Assembly: GCA_030704615.1 (NCBI GenBank)
Contig: CM060731.1
Span: 12,152,001 to 12,216,000, forward strand
Reading direction: 5' to 3'
DNA length: 64,000 bases
Origin: Takakia lepidozioides
Lineage: Eukaryota; Streptophyta; Takakiopsida; Takakiales; Takakiaceae
The translations under genes and the position numbers were made by a program. The notes under the pieces are model-generated. The model saw only the letters and a list, made by a program, of their open reading frames with translations, was not told where the DNA came from and ran no database searches. Below, one piece after another: positions 20,950-34,773 of the stretch (positions are counted from its first letter, which is position 1; every line of letters begins with the position of its first letter).

Positions 20950-23919
20950 ATGGCAACCTTCAGCCCTCCAACCAAGATGGACTACTCAGCAGGCTCAACA
21001 GAGCAGAAGATGGACATGACGCTTGGTGAGTACACAAGCTTTTCTGTGATATGAGGCTTGTCGCTATCTTAAGGGTTCGGTGATTTCAGCATGTACCTCT
21101 CAGTAGTTTACTTCGGCAGTCATTGCTAGCGAGTTATGTACGTGTGTTTGTTACTCCGCTGCAGTTGTTAGATGCTTCATACAGGCTGTGTTATTATATA
21201 CTCTACCATGAAGCTAGTCGGTGGTAGCTGACGGTAAGAGTATGATAGACTTGTAACAGCTGCTGGACTTGAAAGATGGCTTTAATGCCTTATTAGTGAA
21301 ATCTGGCTAGCTATGTGCTGATTATGTCTTGCTCATTTCGTCTTATGCATCCTTATTGTGTTCTTTTGCCTGCAGATGATATTATCAAACACTCAAAGAA
21401 AGGCAGCGGGAAAAAGCCACGCATCCCTGTAAGCGCGAATTGTATTGGAGTCTGTTCCCTGGAGACACCCTGTGTCGGTGTGCTTACATGATCTGTGCAC
21501 TGTCGTGTTTGAGGAGGTTTGTATATGGGAATTTAGAATCTAAGTTGAGCTGGTATTTGTACAGATCAAGAACAGATATCAAAAGACAAATGGTCCTGCT
21601 GCAAGAGCTGCACTGCAGAAATCTGTAGCTTCCCGCTCGTCAGGCATGCGCCAGGTAGGATCTCATGTTTTCACTCTGTTAATGCAACCTGTCTGGTCTG
21701 TTAGCTTTTAAGGATGATCTCTCTAGGTAAGGCTATTCCATTGTAGGCAGATTGTAAATACTGGTATTGAATTTTGAAGGCATCTGCTACTTGAAAACAG
21801 GGGGATCATGAGAGGTTGACTGTGTTTTCTATTTTTTTTGGCTGAGTAGGGTAAGTTTGCAGAGGCAAGGTCTCGCAGTGGAGGCGCTAGCTTCCCTGTA
21901 ACCCGAGCTGCTGGCAAAAAAGCTTTTGCTGCACCAGTTAATACAAGAAGCCGGCAGATCATGAAGAGCAGGTACTTCCCTTTGTATTCAGTCCGCGAGA
22001 AACTAGTACTGTACTCCATAACACCTCTCTGGCTGTGGTTGTCGTGTTCTTCCCAGCTTGTTCTGTATAGTGCTTTCAGCACGTTTTTTCCCATTTTGTA
22101 TCATTCTCTATTTGAGGAGTTTCAAAATTCACAGAGTCTTGCTAGAGTGACATGAATTAGGATCATTTTATATGTGATTTCTTATTGTTGTTGTGGATAT
22201 GCAGTGAGACTGCTCGGAGAAATGGTTTCTCAAGGATGCGGAGCTCTGGTCTGAAATTGCCAAACACATATGCTGCTGGTGCTGGGAAAATGAAGATCTC
22301 AGTCATCAATGATACTAGCAAGTGAGTGGCTGGTGTATGTGCAGTTCTCCAACCGAACACTCTTACAGCTGCCAGATTGACTGGCTAGGGGTGTCACATG
22401 TTGTGCTTTGGACTTGCACTGTCGGCACTGGATGCTGTGATATCTTGGGCCACAGATGCTAAGGAAGACTTCAGAGCAGGGCTGTGGTTAAGCTTCTGGC
22501 TTGAGTTGTTGCGTATCAATACTGTGGTACAGGAAAGGCAGAGGGTTGTCAGTGAAGTTATGACTTGGAGATTCTCTCTTATCAAAAGACCGTGGAGGTG
22601 TGAAGTAGGAATCTGCTTGTGCTGAGATGGAGACTCTTCATAGCTTTCTCCAAAGTGGTATGAGAAGGAAGGCCTGATGTGTCTAGAGACCAACTCACAT
22701 TATTGAAGCAGCCCTCATATTTCCTTCAATTAAAGAAGTTTCCTTCGTCTGCCCCTGATGAAGTGGAAAGCCAGAGGGTGGTGTGCATAAACGAGAATAA
22801 GGGTAGAAGGTTGCACTTTTGATTTGCCTGTGACAAAAGTTGCAATTGCATCTCTTCTATGAGCAATGCATGGACCTGTATACCAGCACTGTGCTACTTT
22901 TACCAGTAGATGGGTGGAATTGGAGGTCTACCCTACTTCCACAGAGAGTTGCAGTTGCCTCTCTTGTTCAAGCGGTGCATGGGCTTGTGTTCCGGCACTG
23001 TGCTACTCTTGCCAATAGACGGGGCTTTATTTGGAGGTTTGCCCTGTCCACCTGATCAAGTAAGAAAGAGGAGATCATTCGGACAGAGCCAGTGGGTTGC
23101 TTCGAGTGCCCCAGGGGCCCTTGATTCTGGGGATTGAGCCCTTATGAAGGATATAGTGGTTTGGTGACATATCAGTGGATATTGAGCTTCTGCATGTGGT
23201 CGGAATCGTGTCAGAGCTGTTGAGCAAGAGGCCTTTGTCATTGGAGCCTACACTTAGGGCGTCGTCAACTTCTTCTCTCTACTTTTCTTTTGTATCTTCT
23301 TCCATTCTGCCAGTCAGCTTGCCTCAGAGGTAGGAGGCCTGTCGCGTGGCCAATGTGGTATGTTTCTCCCCTCTCCTCCCCCCTACCCAAGCCTTGGTGC
23401 TTTGGGCGACCAGGTGACCTTGTAACTGTTCCAGGTCTTATTGCAAGTATTGTTCTGCATTGTAGTTATGTGATTAGGCTTACTTTGCTTGTACCAGAAA
23501 TGGAGCAGCCAGACCAGCCATCCCCTTTCGCAGGCGAAATGCAGCACCTGTTGCTAACCGACAAGTCACAGCAGCAGTCTACAATGGCCCCCAGGTGCTT
23601 GTTCTGACAAAAGAAAAATGATGTACCAAATAAGTTGTACTTTGATATTTTGGTATTTTTTGGTCCAATTTCCAACAGAGCTACTATGTTTTTCACCTAT
23701 TACTGATTAACAATTACGCATTCCCAGAACAACTTTTAATCGGTCTATATTGGACGCGGATCATGTTTGCAGGTGCGTGTGGATTTCAATGTGCAGCAGA
23801 AGCCCAGGACGCTGGATTCCCTGTTTGCAAGCATCCGCAACAGTGCACCACCACAGCCATTTGTTGCCCAAGGCCCCAGCCGTAGGAGGGGGGGTGGTCG
23901 CAGGCGCCCTGCAGCTTGA
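20950..23919 (+). CDS. UIEF: UAP56-interacting mRNA export factor (UIEF-like)
   Basis: Seven exons: 20950-21025, 21376-21428, 21565-21654, 21850-21971, 22205-22321, 23498-23594 and 23773-23919, encoding 233 residues in one continuous frame. Near residues 20-32 the spliced product reads MDMTLDDIIKHSKK, the UAP56-binding motif shared by ALY, UIF and plant UIEF adaptors that load the DEAD-box helicase UAP56 onto mRNA for nuclear export. Basic, Arg/Gly-rich segments follow (IPFRRRNAAPVANRQ). The C-terminus reads VRVDFNVQQKPRTLDSLFAS and ends SRRRGGGRRRPAA, typical of RNA-binding tails. The start is the first ATG in frame. Intron 1 splits the motif itself after MDMTL. Intron 5 is long (1,176 bp). 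The motif and layout are seen; the orthology to Arabidopsis UIEF1/2 is inferred. Confidence 0.75.
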
Positions 23920-25115
23920 AGCTTTTTCCATGGGCCTGTGGACATGAAAATTGTGTAGAGAATCAACTGTCCAATACTGTCAACTGCCATCCTTGAGATG
24001 TGCATATGCCTAAGAAGTCGCAGTGATAGTTGTTTTGTGAATGGGCACAGGACTGATGAAAGGGATGACTGTACCATACCTGTGATATTCCGTAGGATGA
24101 GTTAGCATATTGTTAGTAACAGGCGTTACGATCTTGTTTTTGTTCGATTTTGCGTAGTGTGGAAAGTTCCACATCAATCTGGATGCTGAAAGATTTTATG
24201 CACAATGCACATATGCTTGGATTTTCAATGATGTTGTCGAAAGTTTGTCAACAATTCCTAATAGCTGTTCTAGCATCTCTTGTCTTCTGTTGTGCCTGTA
24301 GTATCCTTGTTGCTAGCAGCAAGAAACCAGCTGATGCACCTTTCAGTTGTTGTTATGCAATCTTGTTACAATCCTGGCAATTGTTATGCAGAAACTACAG
24401 GTTATAAGTTGGCCTCTTCCTACCTGCAAGAGCATATGCCAAGCTAACACAAATCAACATTCACTTGCAATAAGCTGCATTTAGTTTTCCTTTGTCACAA
24501 CAACTCTGTCATTCTTCAATGTGTGAATGACATCATCAGTGTTGACAACGGTTGTAGTTGATTATAACAGTCTGATCCATATCCGTCTCTGCACGTGCAG
24601 ACATCATTCACAGAAAGAGGCCACATACTCATACAGAGGTTTCTCGATCTACAGCCAATAGCATGGAAGTAGAGATGCTTCAACCAGACCCTTGAAACAC
24701 CAACGAGAATATTGCAATGAACATTTATATGATCGTTTATGAGAGTCTTTCACAGAAAAATCTCCACAAGAGGGTTAACTATCAAAGTGGAGCTAGCTCA
24801 ACTCTCTTTCTATACATCACATTCCTATGTGGCTGTCTGAGCAATACTAAAGAGCTAGTTCAAAATGCTATCGACTCTAGCATCAATTTATCTCAGAGCC
24901 TGACAATGTCAATTCTCAGATGAACCATTTCCTGCAAGCTTATGCAACATGGCTTGTTGTTGCAACTGCTGTGGGTCATGAGTACAATCATAACCACCGC
25001 TCACTATGGACAGGCACTGATTCAATATCTTCTGTTGTTGCTTGTGTGTGATGGTTCCGCCTACAAGGGTTCTCTTGGTGAACATGATCTACATGTCATG
25101 TGACAAACTAAGGAG
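23920..25115. other. Convergent intergenic region (3' ends face each other)
   Basis: This lies between the stops of the plus-strand export factor and the minus-strand TEX10-like gene. It holds both 3' untranslated regions. No additional coding frame, repeat or inverted structure was recognised. Confidence 0.4.
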
Positions 25116-28100
25116 CTAAACAGAAGGTTGCAACCTTGTACCACCCTGGATATTCTCAATGCGCCACCCATAAAGAGTGCCAGCAGTGCTCTCAAGCTGA
25201 TCGCACAGCCTCTGTAGGTCCTTCCACTTGTCACTTCGATCCTCCAGCTGTTGACTTCCCTGCCAAAACACAAGTACATTCTTCCTAGGCGTCAAAATTG
25301 TCATCAATGTAATTGTCGACTAGCCAGTGTTGGGTGATTTAGTTTCCAGCTACACCAGAAATCAATAATACTATATCACAACTCCGACCTTCAATGTTTG
25401 TAAGACTGCCTTGAAAGTATCTTCAGAAGAAGAGAGAACGTGGCCAAGATTATCATGCTTGGAAATCTCCAGTATAGCTCGCGTGACTCCACACATCTGC
25501 TTGAGTGTCATGCTACTGGATGACTCCATGTCTGAAAGACACAAACAGGTCACATTATTTCAAGACTATGCAAGGTTTTTTTGAGACCTAAACTCCTTCG
25601 CACAACTGTAGTTAGAAAAATATCAGCCAGAATTCAGAAAACATCATTTTCGTCCAACAACTTCAAATACTAGGCTGGCGTCCTGATAGCCAGGCTATAT
25701 CCGGTATGGGCGCTCCATCTTTCATGGAAAGAAGAAAAAATGAGTGTGGAAGACAGGCTCTGACCCTGGAGCAGCAATGAATGGAGGCAGCTTAGCACTG
25801 CCCTTGCAAAACGCGGACTCCGGGAAAGTAGCACAAGACACGGCTTGTGCAGATTCTTCCATACAGAGTCCCCTTCGGGCAGAGCCTCACTTTGCAAGCC
25901 TTCCACCTGATTGACATGATCAAACCAGCGTCCTCAAAAAGCAGTAACATCCCCTGAGCTATATTATAGAGCATAGGACTTCATCCTAGAGTTATGCAGC
26001 TTCTCTGATGAAACTGCACAATTTCATATCACCCTGACTCCAAACCAAGCAGGTAGTAAAACTTTCAAGACTACACAACGAAAATTGTTTAATGAGTTCA
26101 TAACTCATAGCTCCTTCAATATACTCCATGTCTAATGTTCAATCACAGTCCGCCCGAAAGACGAAGCCACTTTGCACTTACCATGGCCACAGAAAAAAGG
26201 AAATGGGCCACAAACTGTGGGAGCGTATCTTCCAACGATTCAGGCAAGAAGGATGAGCTGCTCCTCTTGTAGTTGGAACTGAGCACAGCAATGGCCCTCA
26301 AAAAACAATGAACTGTCCCTAGAGGGGGGGACTTCACCTGCAAAGATAGGTCACAGCAACATGAGAGGTAGAAGCAAGGCACAGCTCCATCGAAAGCATA
26401 ATATGCCTGTTAAAGACCTGCAGAAATAATTCTGAGAAAACGAAGTGAAAAGGAAACTCAAGCATCACCCCTCTTCCAAAACCCATATAAAGGGTGAAGC
26501 TCACAAGCTCTTGGTGGATTGAAGGCCCAAGAAGATGTAACACAAGCTTACAATCCCCCATTTGAACAAGGCATGCACACACCACCCCTGCAATCACACA
26601 TTGTCTCCTCCTTGACTCCTCCTTCAAGTCTTCAATTCCATTATCATTCCTTATCTCCAAATTGTATTGGGGCATTTCTTCCCTCTGAACTCCTCCTGCT
26701 GTTGTGTTGCAAAGCACTCAACATGTTACTTTGCCAATCAATTTCGACAGGAATAATTTGATTAAATGCCAAAGACAATTGGTACAATCTTTTATCATTA
26801 TACCAACATTACGGTAAATGGACTTATCCCGAAACAGGACACACAAAGAACAATCTTCCTTTTGGCAGAGGCAGGAGTGAATAAGAGGAAGAGAATGTAC
26901 TCACAAGACGTTGTTTGCCATAGCCTTGTGGCCATGGATACACGCCCAGGTCAGGTAGAACAAGCGGGAACAGACACTACCTTTGTGAGGGGCTCACTCC
27001 GTTAGTGGGACTTACCTTGATATAATAAGAGGGAGAGAGTGAGAAGGAGAAAGAGGGAGAGGGAGAGACCCTGAGTAGAAGTGTGGCCAACAAGCAGTGT
27101 CAGAAGGAAACTGATATGTTGTGCAAACCCCAGAAAGCCCTGCGTGAACACTCTGTGGAGGACCTCCACAATTCGTATAGATATGTCCAAACCCACCTCA
27201 GCACCTGCCAAAGCAAGTACACATCAGCCGCATGTCGGCTTCGCCAGACCGAGCTCAAATCTTTACCTGTGAAGCCAAAAATCACAAGAAAGCAGAGAGA
27301 ACATACAAGCATCTAATAAGCATAAAATTGTGGCACACTCACACAGACAGCAGTGTGCCACGGCCTTGAGAAAAGCTGTTGAAAAATGCGTACAGTAGTA
27401 CAAAGTATCAACCGCCAACTCCTGACATTTCTTCGGAAGTTTGATGAAGGGACCATAGACACACCTCACTGCATTCAACCTTTCAGATCATTTAGACGAT
27501 CAAAGACATGTCCATCCCCTTCTGCCTCAATCATGGAGAGAAATTTCTCCATCACAGTTCAGTCTGAAGAAAGGTGTAAATGAGAGCAAAAAGTAGTGTC
27601 GAACCCAAGCAAACTGTCTAAGGATCCCGAATCCCGATTGGAACCCCTACACTTTTCCTCCTTGGGCTTTGTTCATTCCCTTCAACTGCCTTAAGCTTAT
27701 CTGCATACCCTACACCAGAATCAATGGCTAATTCTTACATAAACGGTCATCATTAACATCATCACACTACATAAGCACAATCACTGTAGGAAAAGGTCAG
27801 TTGGGAGCATACATTGGTTACCATTTTTGGTTGAGGCCAAAAATGTGCAGAAGAAAGGAATCATGGCAGGTTGTAGAACTGCATATTCTTGGGCCAATAG
27901 GGATCCCTGGGGTGCCGAGCGCCCAATGTGCAACAGCATTTGCAGAATAGCCTGCACTCAGTCCCCAACCCCCGAAAATCAGCGAAATGGACAAAAATCA
28001 ACCCTTCTCCCAACTTCCTTGCAAGAGAAAATAGGGCAACACCCATCTGCTGCAAGGCATATTACATACACAGTAAAGTACGTAATGCAGCTCTGTAACA

Positions 28101-30188
28101 TTTGGTAAAAAAAACAAGCTCAGGATGGACACTAAGCTCTCTGTCTGCAAAGGAAAAGCCTTTAGTCTGGAGAAGAAATGCATTGAAATGAAGCCCTTGG
28201 AAAGAAGGTTATAAGTCTCCAGAAGGGAACAGTCACTTGATTTCCACAGGCTCTATTTCTGGGTAGAGGTCTTAGAAAATAGAACACTCAGATACCTGAG
28301 AGAAAGAGGGGTGTGTGTGCTTGAGCTCCCACAGAAGACGAGGCAGAGATTGCAGCCACTGCTTCTGGAATTGCAAGGGTACTTCAACTTGCCCTTGATT
28401 ACTTCGCTGCAAATACACATACTCCCAGACTTAGCCATTTACCACACTCTGTATTTTCTAGCAACCAGGGTTCATTAAAATCATCTGAATTGAAACAAAC
28501 TGTATACCCAACGCAGTAGTAACCATAAGATGAAGAGATTATCAGAAGTTCTATGACCTCAAACACTCACACACAGGGTCCAGGAGGAACAAGGTGGGGA
28601 AAGTGGCTTTACAGGCAGTAGCATATTGGCCATGGCAGAAAGGCAGGCAAGCTTGGTGGAGGAATGAGCCTTGCATGACTGAAACACATGTGAGAAGGCC
28701 TGCAGGCAACATTACACCTGAGTAACTGACAGTTGGGCTTACAAAGAACAACCCATTCTGTGGATTCATGAAACCATAATGAAAACATGACAATAACTGA
28801 TCACCTTATGCCAACTGCACCCTCTTTCGATCAGATACTTATGGAAATGCCCACAGATGAAGACTGCAGACAAATCCGTGTTCAAGGACCTTTTGAAACA
28901 GCTATACTGTGGGAAGGTTGATACCTGAAGAAGTCTGAACGTCCATTCTTGAGAGACACAGAGGAGAAGGCGGGGAACCAAACTAACAAGTAACCTCATA
29001 TGAGGCTCTGCAAGCTGGCTGTCTACTACCCCCGCTGACATCACTGACGATGGCAGCATCTGCAACACAGGCACAAGGTACGCAGCAATTATCATTACCT
29101 TCTGACATGCATATGCTGCTCATTTGCAACTGCAGGGGTGTGTGTCAGCAAAGGAACATTGCACTGAGCTTGTGACAAGCTCATTGTCCTGATAAGAATG
29201 GAGTAGTGGCTATGACGCTCCAGCTGCGCTGGTACTGAGTCAGGACCGTGTCCCAAATGACACCTTAAGACGGTGGACTGTATCACATTTAGCAACTGTT
29301 CACTTGTTTGGTACCCTTGGCAACTGCAATCCACAAGTCTTTCCTGTAGTTAGAAAGAAATATGAATTTTAAAGTAGCAAGGAATTACCATGCCATTCAG
29401 CGCACTTTCAAGGTACTCGAGGGTCAAGTAAGTCACAGCTTGCTCCTTCTCTTTCCCAATCTCCAAGCTGGGCGGCACTATCAAGTGCAACATAACCTCG
29501 CAAATGCCCACATTTAAGGCTACCAACCCCTCCTCCACCTGCACCCAACAGAGATTCATCCTTAACAGACAGGTTATAAGGCTTCCCTACGAATGACATG
29601 CACCAGCTATCTGAAGTCTAAGGGAGCACATTCGAGTCACAAATGGAAGATCAAAAATCTGTATCTATTTCCCATATGGCCCGCCCCGAACACCCCAAGC
29701 AGACCTATTGCCACATAGCTGTGTAAAACAACTAAACATAGTTGCAGACTACAAAAACAAGACAAGAGAATAACACACCTTGGCAGGCAAGTGGATAGAA
29801 GGTGCAACCACAGGAAAACATGCTATCACATGCTTTTGCAAAGCAGGTAAGAACTGCCACCGCATCCACAAGCGCAATCCCCACTCCTCTTCAACAAACT
29901 CAAAAAGATTGGACCCAGTCAAGGTGGCCATCTTTCTGCTTCCATCCCAAGCAGATGAAACTGGTGGTGCTTCACTGATGAAGCATTGAAAGAGAAGGGA
30001 TAGAGCCCGAGTGACATAGATCATGCAGTTGAGATTGATGCAGTCAGGCATGGGACCCGCACATACAGTGGGTGCACACTCAGCCCAGCATTCTAGAAGA
30101 ACAGGGACTAGGGGTCCTGCAACCGATATAGTACGTCCCAGATTCCCTACATGGCCAAAAAAATGCCATCAGATCAAATTCATCCACC

Positions 30189-30226
<38 letters not shown>

Positions 30227-33200
30227 GCCAGTCAAAGCCACTATCAAGTAGGTGTCCATTGTAAGTCCCATTTGAATTTGGACCCAGCTACAGCTTTTAC
30301 TAATGCAACTGGAGGATTGTCCTGGCTGGCATTCAGTGAATATCACTTGGATGCTACCTACAACGATATGATCAAATTGTGTTATTAATTTCTCCAAACC
30401 ACACCAACATGTCGCATAATTTGCGTAGGGGTGGACAGTGTGAAAATTGACACACTCGTTCCACGTCCCGATGCATTGGTATCTCCAGGTTGACAGGTTC
30501 TTTAACTGATGCTAGCCCCCATTCATAGGCCAGGAGTAGCTCAAAAGTAATTATGTAGTTTGTATATTAAACAAGTAAACTTTGACTCATGATCGAAGAT
30601 CAAAGTTCTAGTGACTTCACCTCTTGTAGTAGTTGAGAAGTTGACTATTTCTTAACATCCCAGTTTGTTTCATCAGATGCAAAGAGTCCAGTAGGTGGCT
30701 GACAAGGACCAGAGTAGCACAGGTCTATGTACCAGTGGTTCAAAGGGTGGTCCCCACTTAGTCTTGGGTAAAAGCTGTCGCCTTCACTCTCCACTACGCC
30801 TCGATTTTCCCTGCTGGAGAAACAATCTTGGTCCTCAATGCCCCAGATGTTTTGTCATTATTAAGTTGAAGACTGTTTCTGATTACAATTCCAAAAATGG
30901 AATGCTTCTAGCCCATATGGAAGCATCATGGTCTTAAGTTGAATTTTGTTTCGGATTACAAATGACGATAAAAAGGGTTTGGTTGTGAGTAAGAACACAA
31001 TTGCAGAGCAGGCTGCAACAATTTTGTACACTGAGAACTACCTGTATTTTGCACCCTTTTGGAAGTCAAACGTTTTTGCTGTGCTTCTCCTGACACAGAA
31101 CAGCCAAAACCATAGATCAACCTCTGAACGACCAGCTGTTTCAAAAATGCCTGAAGTATCTGGAAAGACCCTGGAATCCTCTTCATTGTGACAATTCCAA
31201 TCTATCCTACAGATCACATTCAGCCACGACACTTGCAACCTGTCTCAAAATCCACCACAGTTTTTCTTTGTGAATAAAGACAGACTTAAATCACTTCAAA
31301 TATGTTCTGTTGAAATACTCCAGCAAAAGGCAGAAAACATGTCCTAGAAATTCCAAAGTTGCCCAAAGGTTTTGGCTAGCGCAGAAAGCTCACCAGCGTC
31401 CTTAACATGAGGCTCTAAAGTGGGCTGCAGATGAAGGATAGCTTCTGCTTGGCTTGACTGGAAGGACAAAACCCCTTCTGGCACCCCACTCTTGTACCCA
31501 TGTAAGGCCTGCAATTCCCTACCCTCCTCCTGTGACCAGAACAGCATCAACTATTGAGGAACTCTACAGATATTGCTGAACTACACCATTATCCTGTCTT
31601 GCTGCACTCATGTTGGAGATTTCAGACAGAATGTCTGCCAAAGACCAGAAGCCTACACTTGGCTCAACTGATTACCCTTAAAAAGACAGAATAACTTGTG
31701 TCGGGAATAGCTAGAAACACCTGACTTTTCTTGACAAAATCTTGGAGAGTTTCGGTGACTAAGTAGAGGACATTGTAAGATGATCGAACATATGGACCCA
31801 TGGTGAACATGAGAGTTAACCTTTTTGGTAAGAGTATACTTCTGACCCCAGTGATGTGTTTGGGTGACACTGTTGTGATTCTTTGAAGGTTCCCCTGACA
31901 AACCGATGTGTAACGCTGCCAAAAATTTGACCAGACTGCTAAGCACATCCTCTAGCCGACCCATAGCCTGCCCGCTTACTCCTCCTTTTCCAAGCAAGTC
32001 GATATAATGTTGTATGATCTACAGCACAACACATGAATTAATTAGAACACACCAGCCAATTCCTTTCTATTCCCAAGTCCTACAAGATACCCTGCACCAC
32101 AATTTGACAATTTGACAATCAATGGTGGAGATCTGTTTTCCTCATGAGAAAGAGAAAGGAGGAAGCTTAGAAACTTTGGAAATTTCTACTTGAAAAGAGT
32201 TCAAATATGTTACGTGAGAAGACTAAATACATGAGGCAATTACCAATATTTCATAAGAAGAGAATCAACCAGTTTATTTGTCGAGATGCAATTATCTGGA
32301 AAAGGAACTAGAAAATCATTCTGTAGAAAAGTAGGAATAAAGGGAGACCTGGCCTGAGAAGGAGGACACCACAAGAGACGGGTAGTGCTGCACAAGAAGA
32401 TCCAGAAAGGAGCAGGCAGATGCACGAATATCCATCACTAAGTGTGTCATGGCACTGCTCACGTGTGCCATGAGCCCTGGCACTAGAGGCCCCATCATTG
32501 CCTGCAGTCACAGCCAAATTTTTTGACTATGCTTCTACAGGTAGTTGTCTACAATGATAAGGCACGTAATGGCTGCGGCTCTAACAAGCACGTATCTTGA
32601 CATCAGCTCTCTCTCTCTCTCCCTCTCTATGTGTGTGCAACACAGTTCAGTGAACTGCTTAATAAACCATTTCTCTCTCTCTCCCTTCCATGGAAATAAT
32701 TTAAAAAAAAAATTCTCCTTCCAGAATGTACACAAGGGAGACACAGTAACCTGAGGCAAGCCTGGCAAGATTGATGTGCGCAAGATGAGGAGAAAAGCCT
32801 GGCGCACAGCCTTATCAGAATCGGTAATTCGAGGGGACAACTTTTCTATGATAGCCACCGCATGCAAACCAAGCTCTTTTGGAAATTGAGCTAGAAGATC
32901 CTTTATCCCCATCAATGCCTCTGCTCAACACCGGTGACCACTTAGATGGGCATATCAACCCTCTGTGAATTCTCATCTGCATGCATTTTTCATCCATTTG
33001 GCTAGAATTGCACAATACAGTATAACTTTCATCTTCAACCGCAGTCATGAATACCCCACAAAACTCACACATGATTGAAGTACCTTTGCGGATGCGCTCG
33101 CTGTAGTGAGTAGTCTGAGTAAGGAGCTCTTTCAGTGTCTGCCTCCGCTGATTCACTGCCACTCCCTCCTTATCCTGGGCCAATGTCTGGCCAGGTAGCA

Positions 33201-34510
33201 CAATGGCTGTGCCACACTCCCAGGCCTTCAGAACCAGCCAACTCTTTCTACTGTTCTGTTCCAAAATCAATCTCTCCCCCTCTCTCTCCCTCTCTCTCTC
33301 ACACACACACAAGGCTACAAGGCCACAAGGCTACGGCAAAGAACATCATGAGTACATTCTCTCTCTCTCTCTCTCATACACGCACACATCTCTCTTGGTG
33401 GAAGTTATCATGGTTTTTACTTTTTCCCTTCTCTCTTGTATTACATTACTGCAGGATAGGCCACCCCTCACTCACCCAAACGATGGATGAGAACGTGCTA
33501 CTACATGACATAAAGAGACAATGAGGTGTCAGGGAAACAACCCCAAGAAACCAACCTTTTGATTTGAACTCAAGTTTAGTAGCATTTTTAGGGGGAGGCA
33601 ACTTTCTTCCCACTTTTGTCTTCACTTTCTGCAAGTTGTGTGCATATTCATGTGAGTAAGAGACACCTTGCATGGACAAAGCCACAGAGATTTATCCCAC
33701 ATGCACAGGCAACCGTGGCAATCACGCTGAATTGCCTTTCCTCAAACCCATAAGCAACAGGTTATGAACCCCAAGCCCAATATCGTGTGATATCTATAAG
33801 GTGATTTGGAAGATCTTGAAATATATTACTAAGCACTTGGCGAGCAAAACTTCTACAGCCCAAGAGCCAAGAAAGCATTCTGCCACACAGAGTTGGGTTC
33901 ATGATGTATTAAAAGCTGGAAAACTTGGGGGTGAAACAGAGGGGAGTGGGGATAATCCCGACGGTTGCTCAGACGAGCTGAGGACACCATGTGATTGCAT
34001 TCCAACAAAATTGCCAATTTAATCCCAGCTCCCCAATGAAGTCCAACACCTCCAATTCATTTCATAAAGACTGGCTCTGGCCGCATACATTTTCAGTGCA
34101 ATGCTGAATTTGGCTCCAACAGTGGGTTCTAAGGAGGATTGACTACGCCCACTTCCTTAACAAATTCATAGAAGCCCAGGTCTATGAGAGGCGAGCACTG
34201 TCTTACTGGTGATACAAAAGAGAGAGTACGCAGAGGAAACACTGGCAAGGATTAGCGCACAGAACAAACAAAAAAACAGAAATAAGAGCATGACAGAGCA
34301 CAACAGCTATCGAAACTGGAAAATTCTGATGTATAAAAGACCAATTTCCAGCTGGACGGCGAGTTCAGAAAAATATGAGCGCAACCCAACTATGAACAAC
34401 AGAAAAACACGCCGAGAGGCACGAAATCAACGCGCCTTGAAGTCGATGCCCAAGCCTTTAGCCTTGCTTTTCTTGCCGCCTTTGGACGCAGCGTGGCTCG
34501 CCGGCGCCAT
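25116..34510 (-). CDS. TEX10: TEX10/IPI1-like ribosome-biogenesis ARM-repeat protein
   Basis: Twenty-two exons, high to low: 34510-34436, 33628-33556, 33206-33084, 32920-32751, 32501-32349, 32018-31821, 31529-31394, 30116-29779, 29538-29389, 29343-29107, 29059-28925, 28699-28571, 28406-28296, 27951-27822, 27700-27653, 27468-27343, 27204-27070, 26587-26505, 26337-26182, 25906-25765, 25531-25389, 25259-25116. Total 1,044 residues, in frame. The N-terminus has the family signature IDFK then KVGRKLPPPKNATKLEFKSK, followed by GVAVNQRRQTLKELLTQTTH, GIKDLLAQFPKELGLHAV, AMTHLVMDIRASACSFLDLL and VPVLLECWAE. Later come LARLLWEL-type repeats and GPFIKLPKKCQELAVDTLYY. TEX10/IPI1 is a Rix1-complex subunit needed for ITS2 processing and 60S release in the nucleolus. 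The donor of exon 10 (29107) is the least certain. Intron 1 would use a GC donor. Confidence 0.88.
30193..30222. repeat. (GA)n microsatellite in a TEX10 intron
   Basis: About 15 perfect GA units lie inside the long intron 31393-30117, just upstream of the exon starting at 30116. On the sense strand this is a CT-rich tract some 77 bp before that acceptor. Confidence 0.9.
32607..32690. repeat. (CT)n-rich stretches in a TEX10 intron
   Basis: Two short CT runs (32607-32637 and about 32672-32685) lie in the intron between exons 4 and 5. On the transcribed strand they are GA-rich. Confidence 0.8.
33271..33378. repeat. (CT)n/(CA)n microsatellites in TEX10 intron 2
   Basis: CT-rich at 33271-33300, then CA at 33300-33311, and a second CT run at 33358-33376. 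The third intronic CT/GA cluster of this gene. Confidence 0.85.
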
Positions 34511-34773
34511 TCTGCGCACCCTCTCCTCCTTGCATACACACAACCCAAATTCCAACTCTCCCTACCTACAATGGCTCCAACAAAATCCCGATAACTACCT
34601 CCTCCTCCTCTTCAGCAAAAATCCTCTTCAACAAAAATCCCCTTAACACCACCATCATTTTTCTTCATGTACCGGTATCACCGAGAGACAAGTCTGTGCG
34701 AGGGTGAGGGTCCGTTACAGAGCAGACAGCGCAGCTGCTGCACTGTTGGGGGCCCCATCACCATCTCTGTGTT

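Noticed and set aside
27480-27570. Exon-like frame VMEKFLSMIEAEGDGHVFDR inside TEX10
   Set aside because: Directly preceded by an in-frame TGA with no usable acceptor, and the flanking exons (27653 and 27468) already join in phase with correct family sequence.
33024-33312. Minus-strand frame with a (ER)n N-terminus reading through TEX10 exon 3
   Set aside because: The ER repeats translate a (GA)n microsatellite in intron 2; only the part from 33206 to 33084 is exon.
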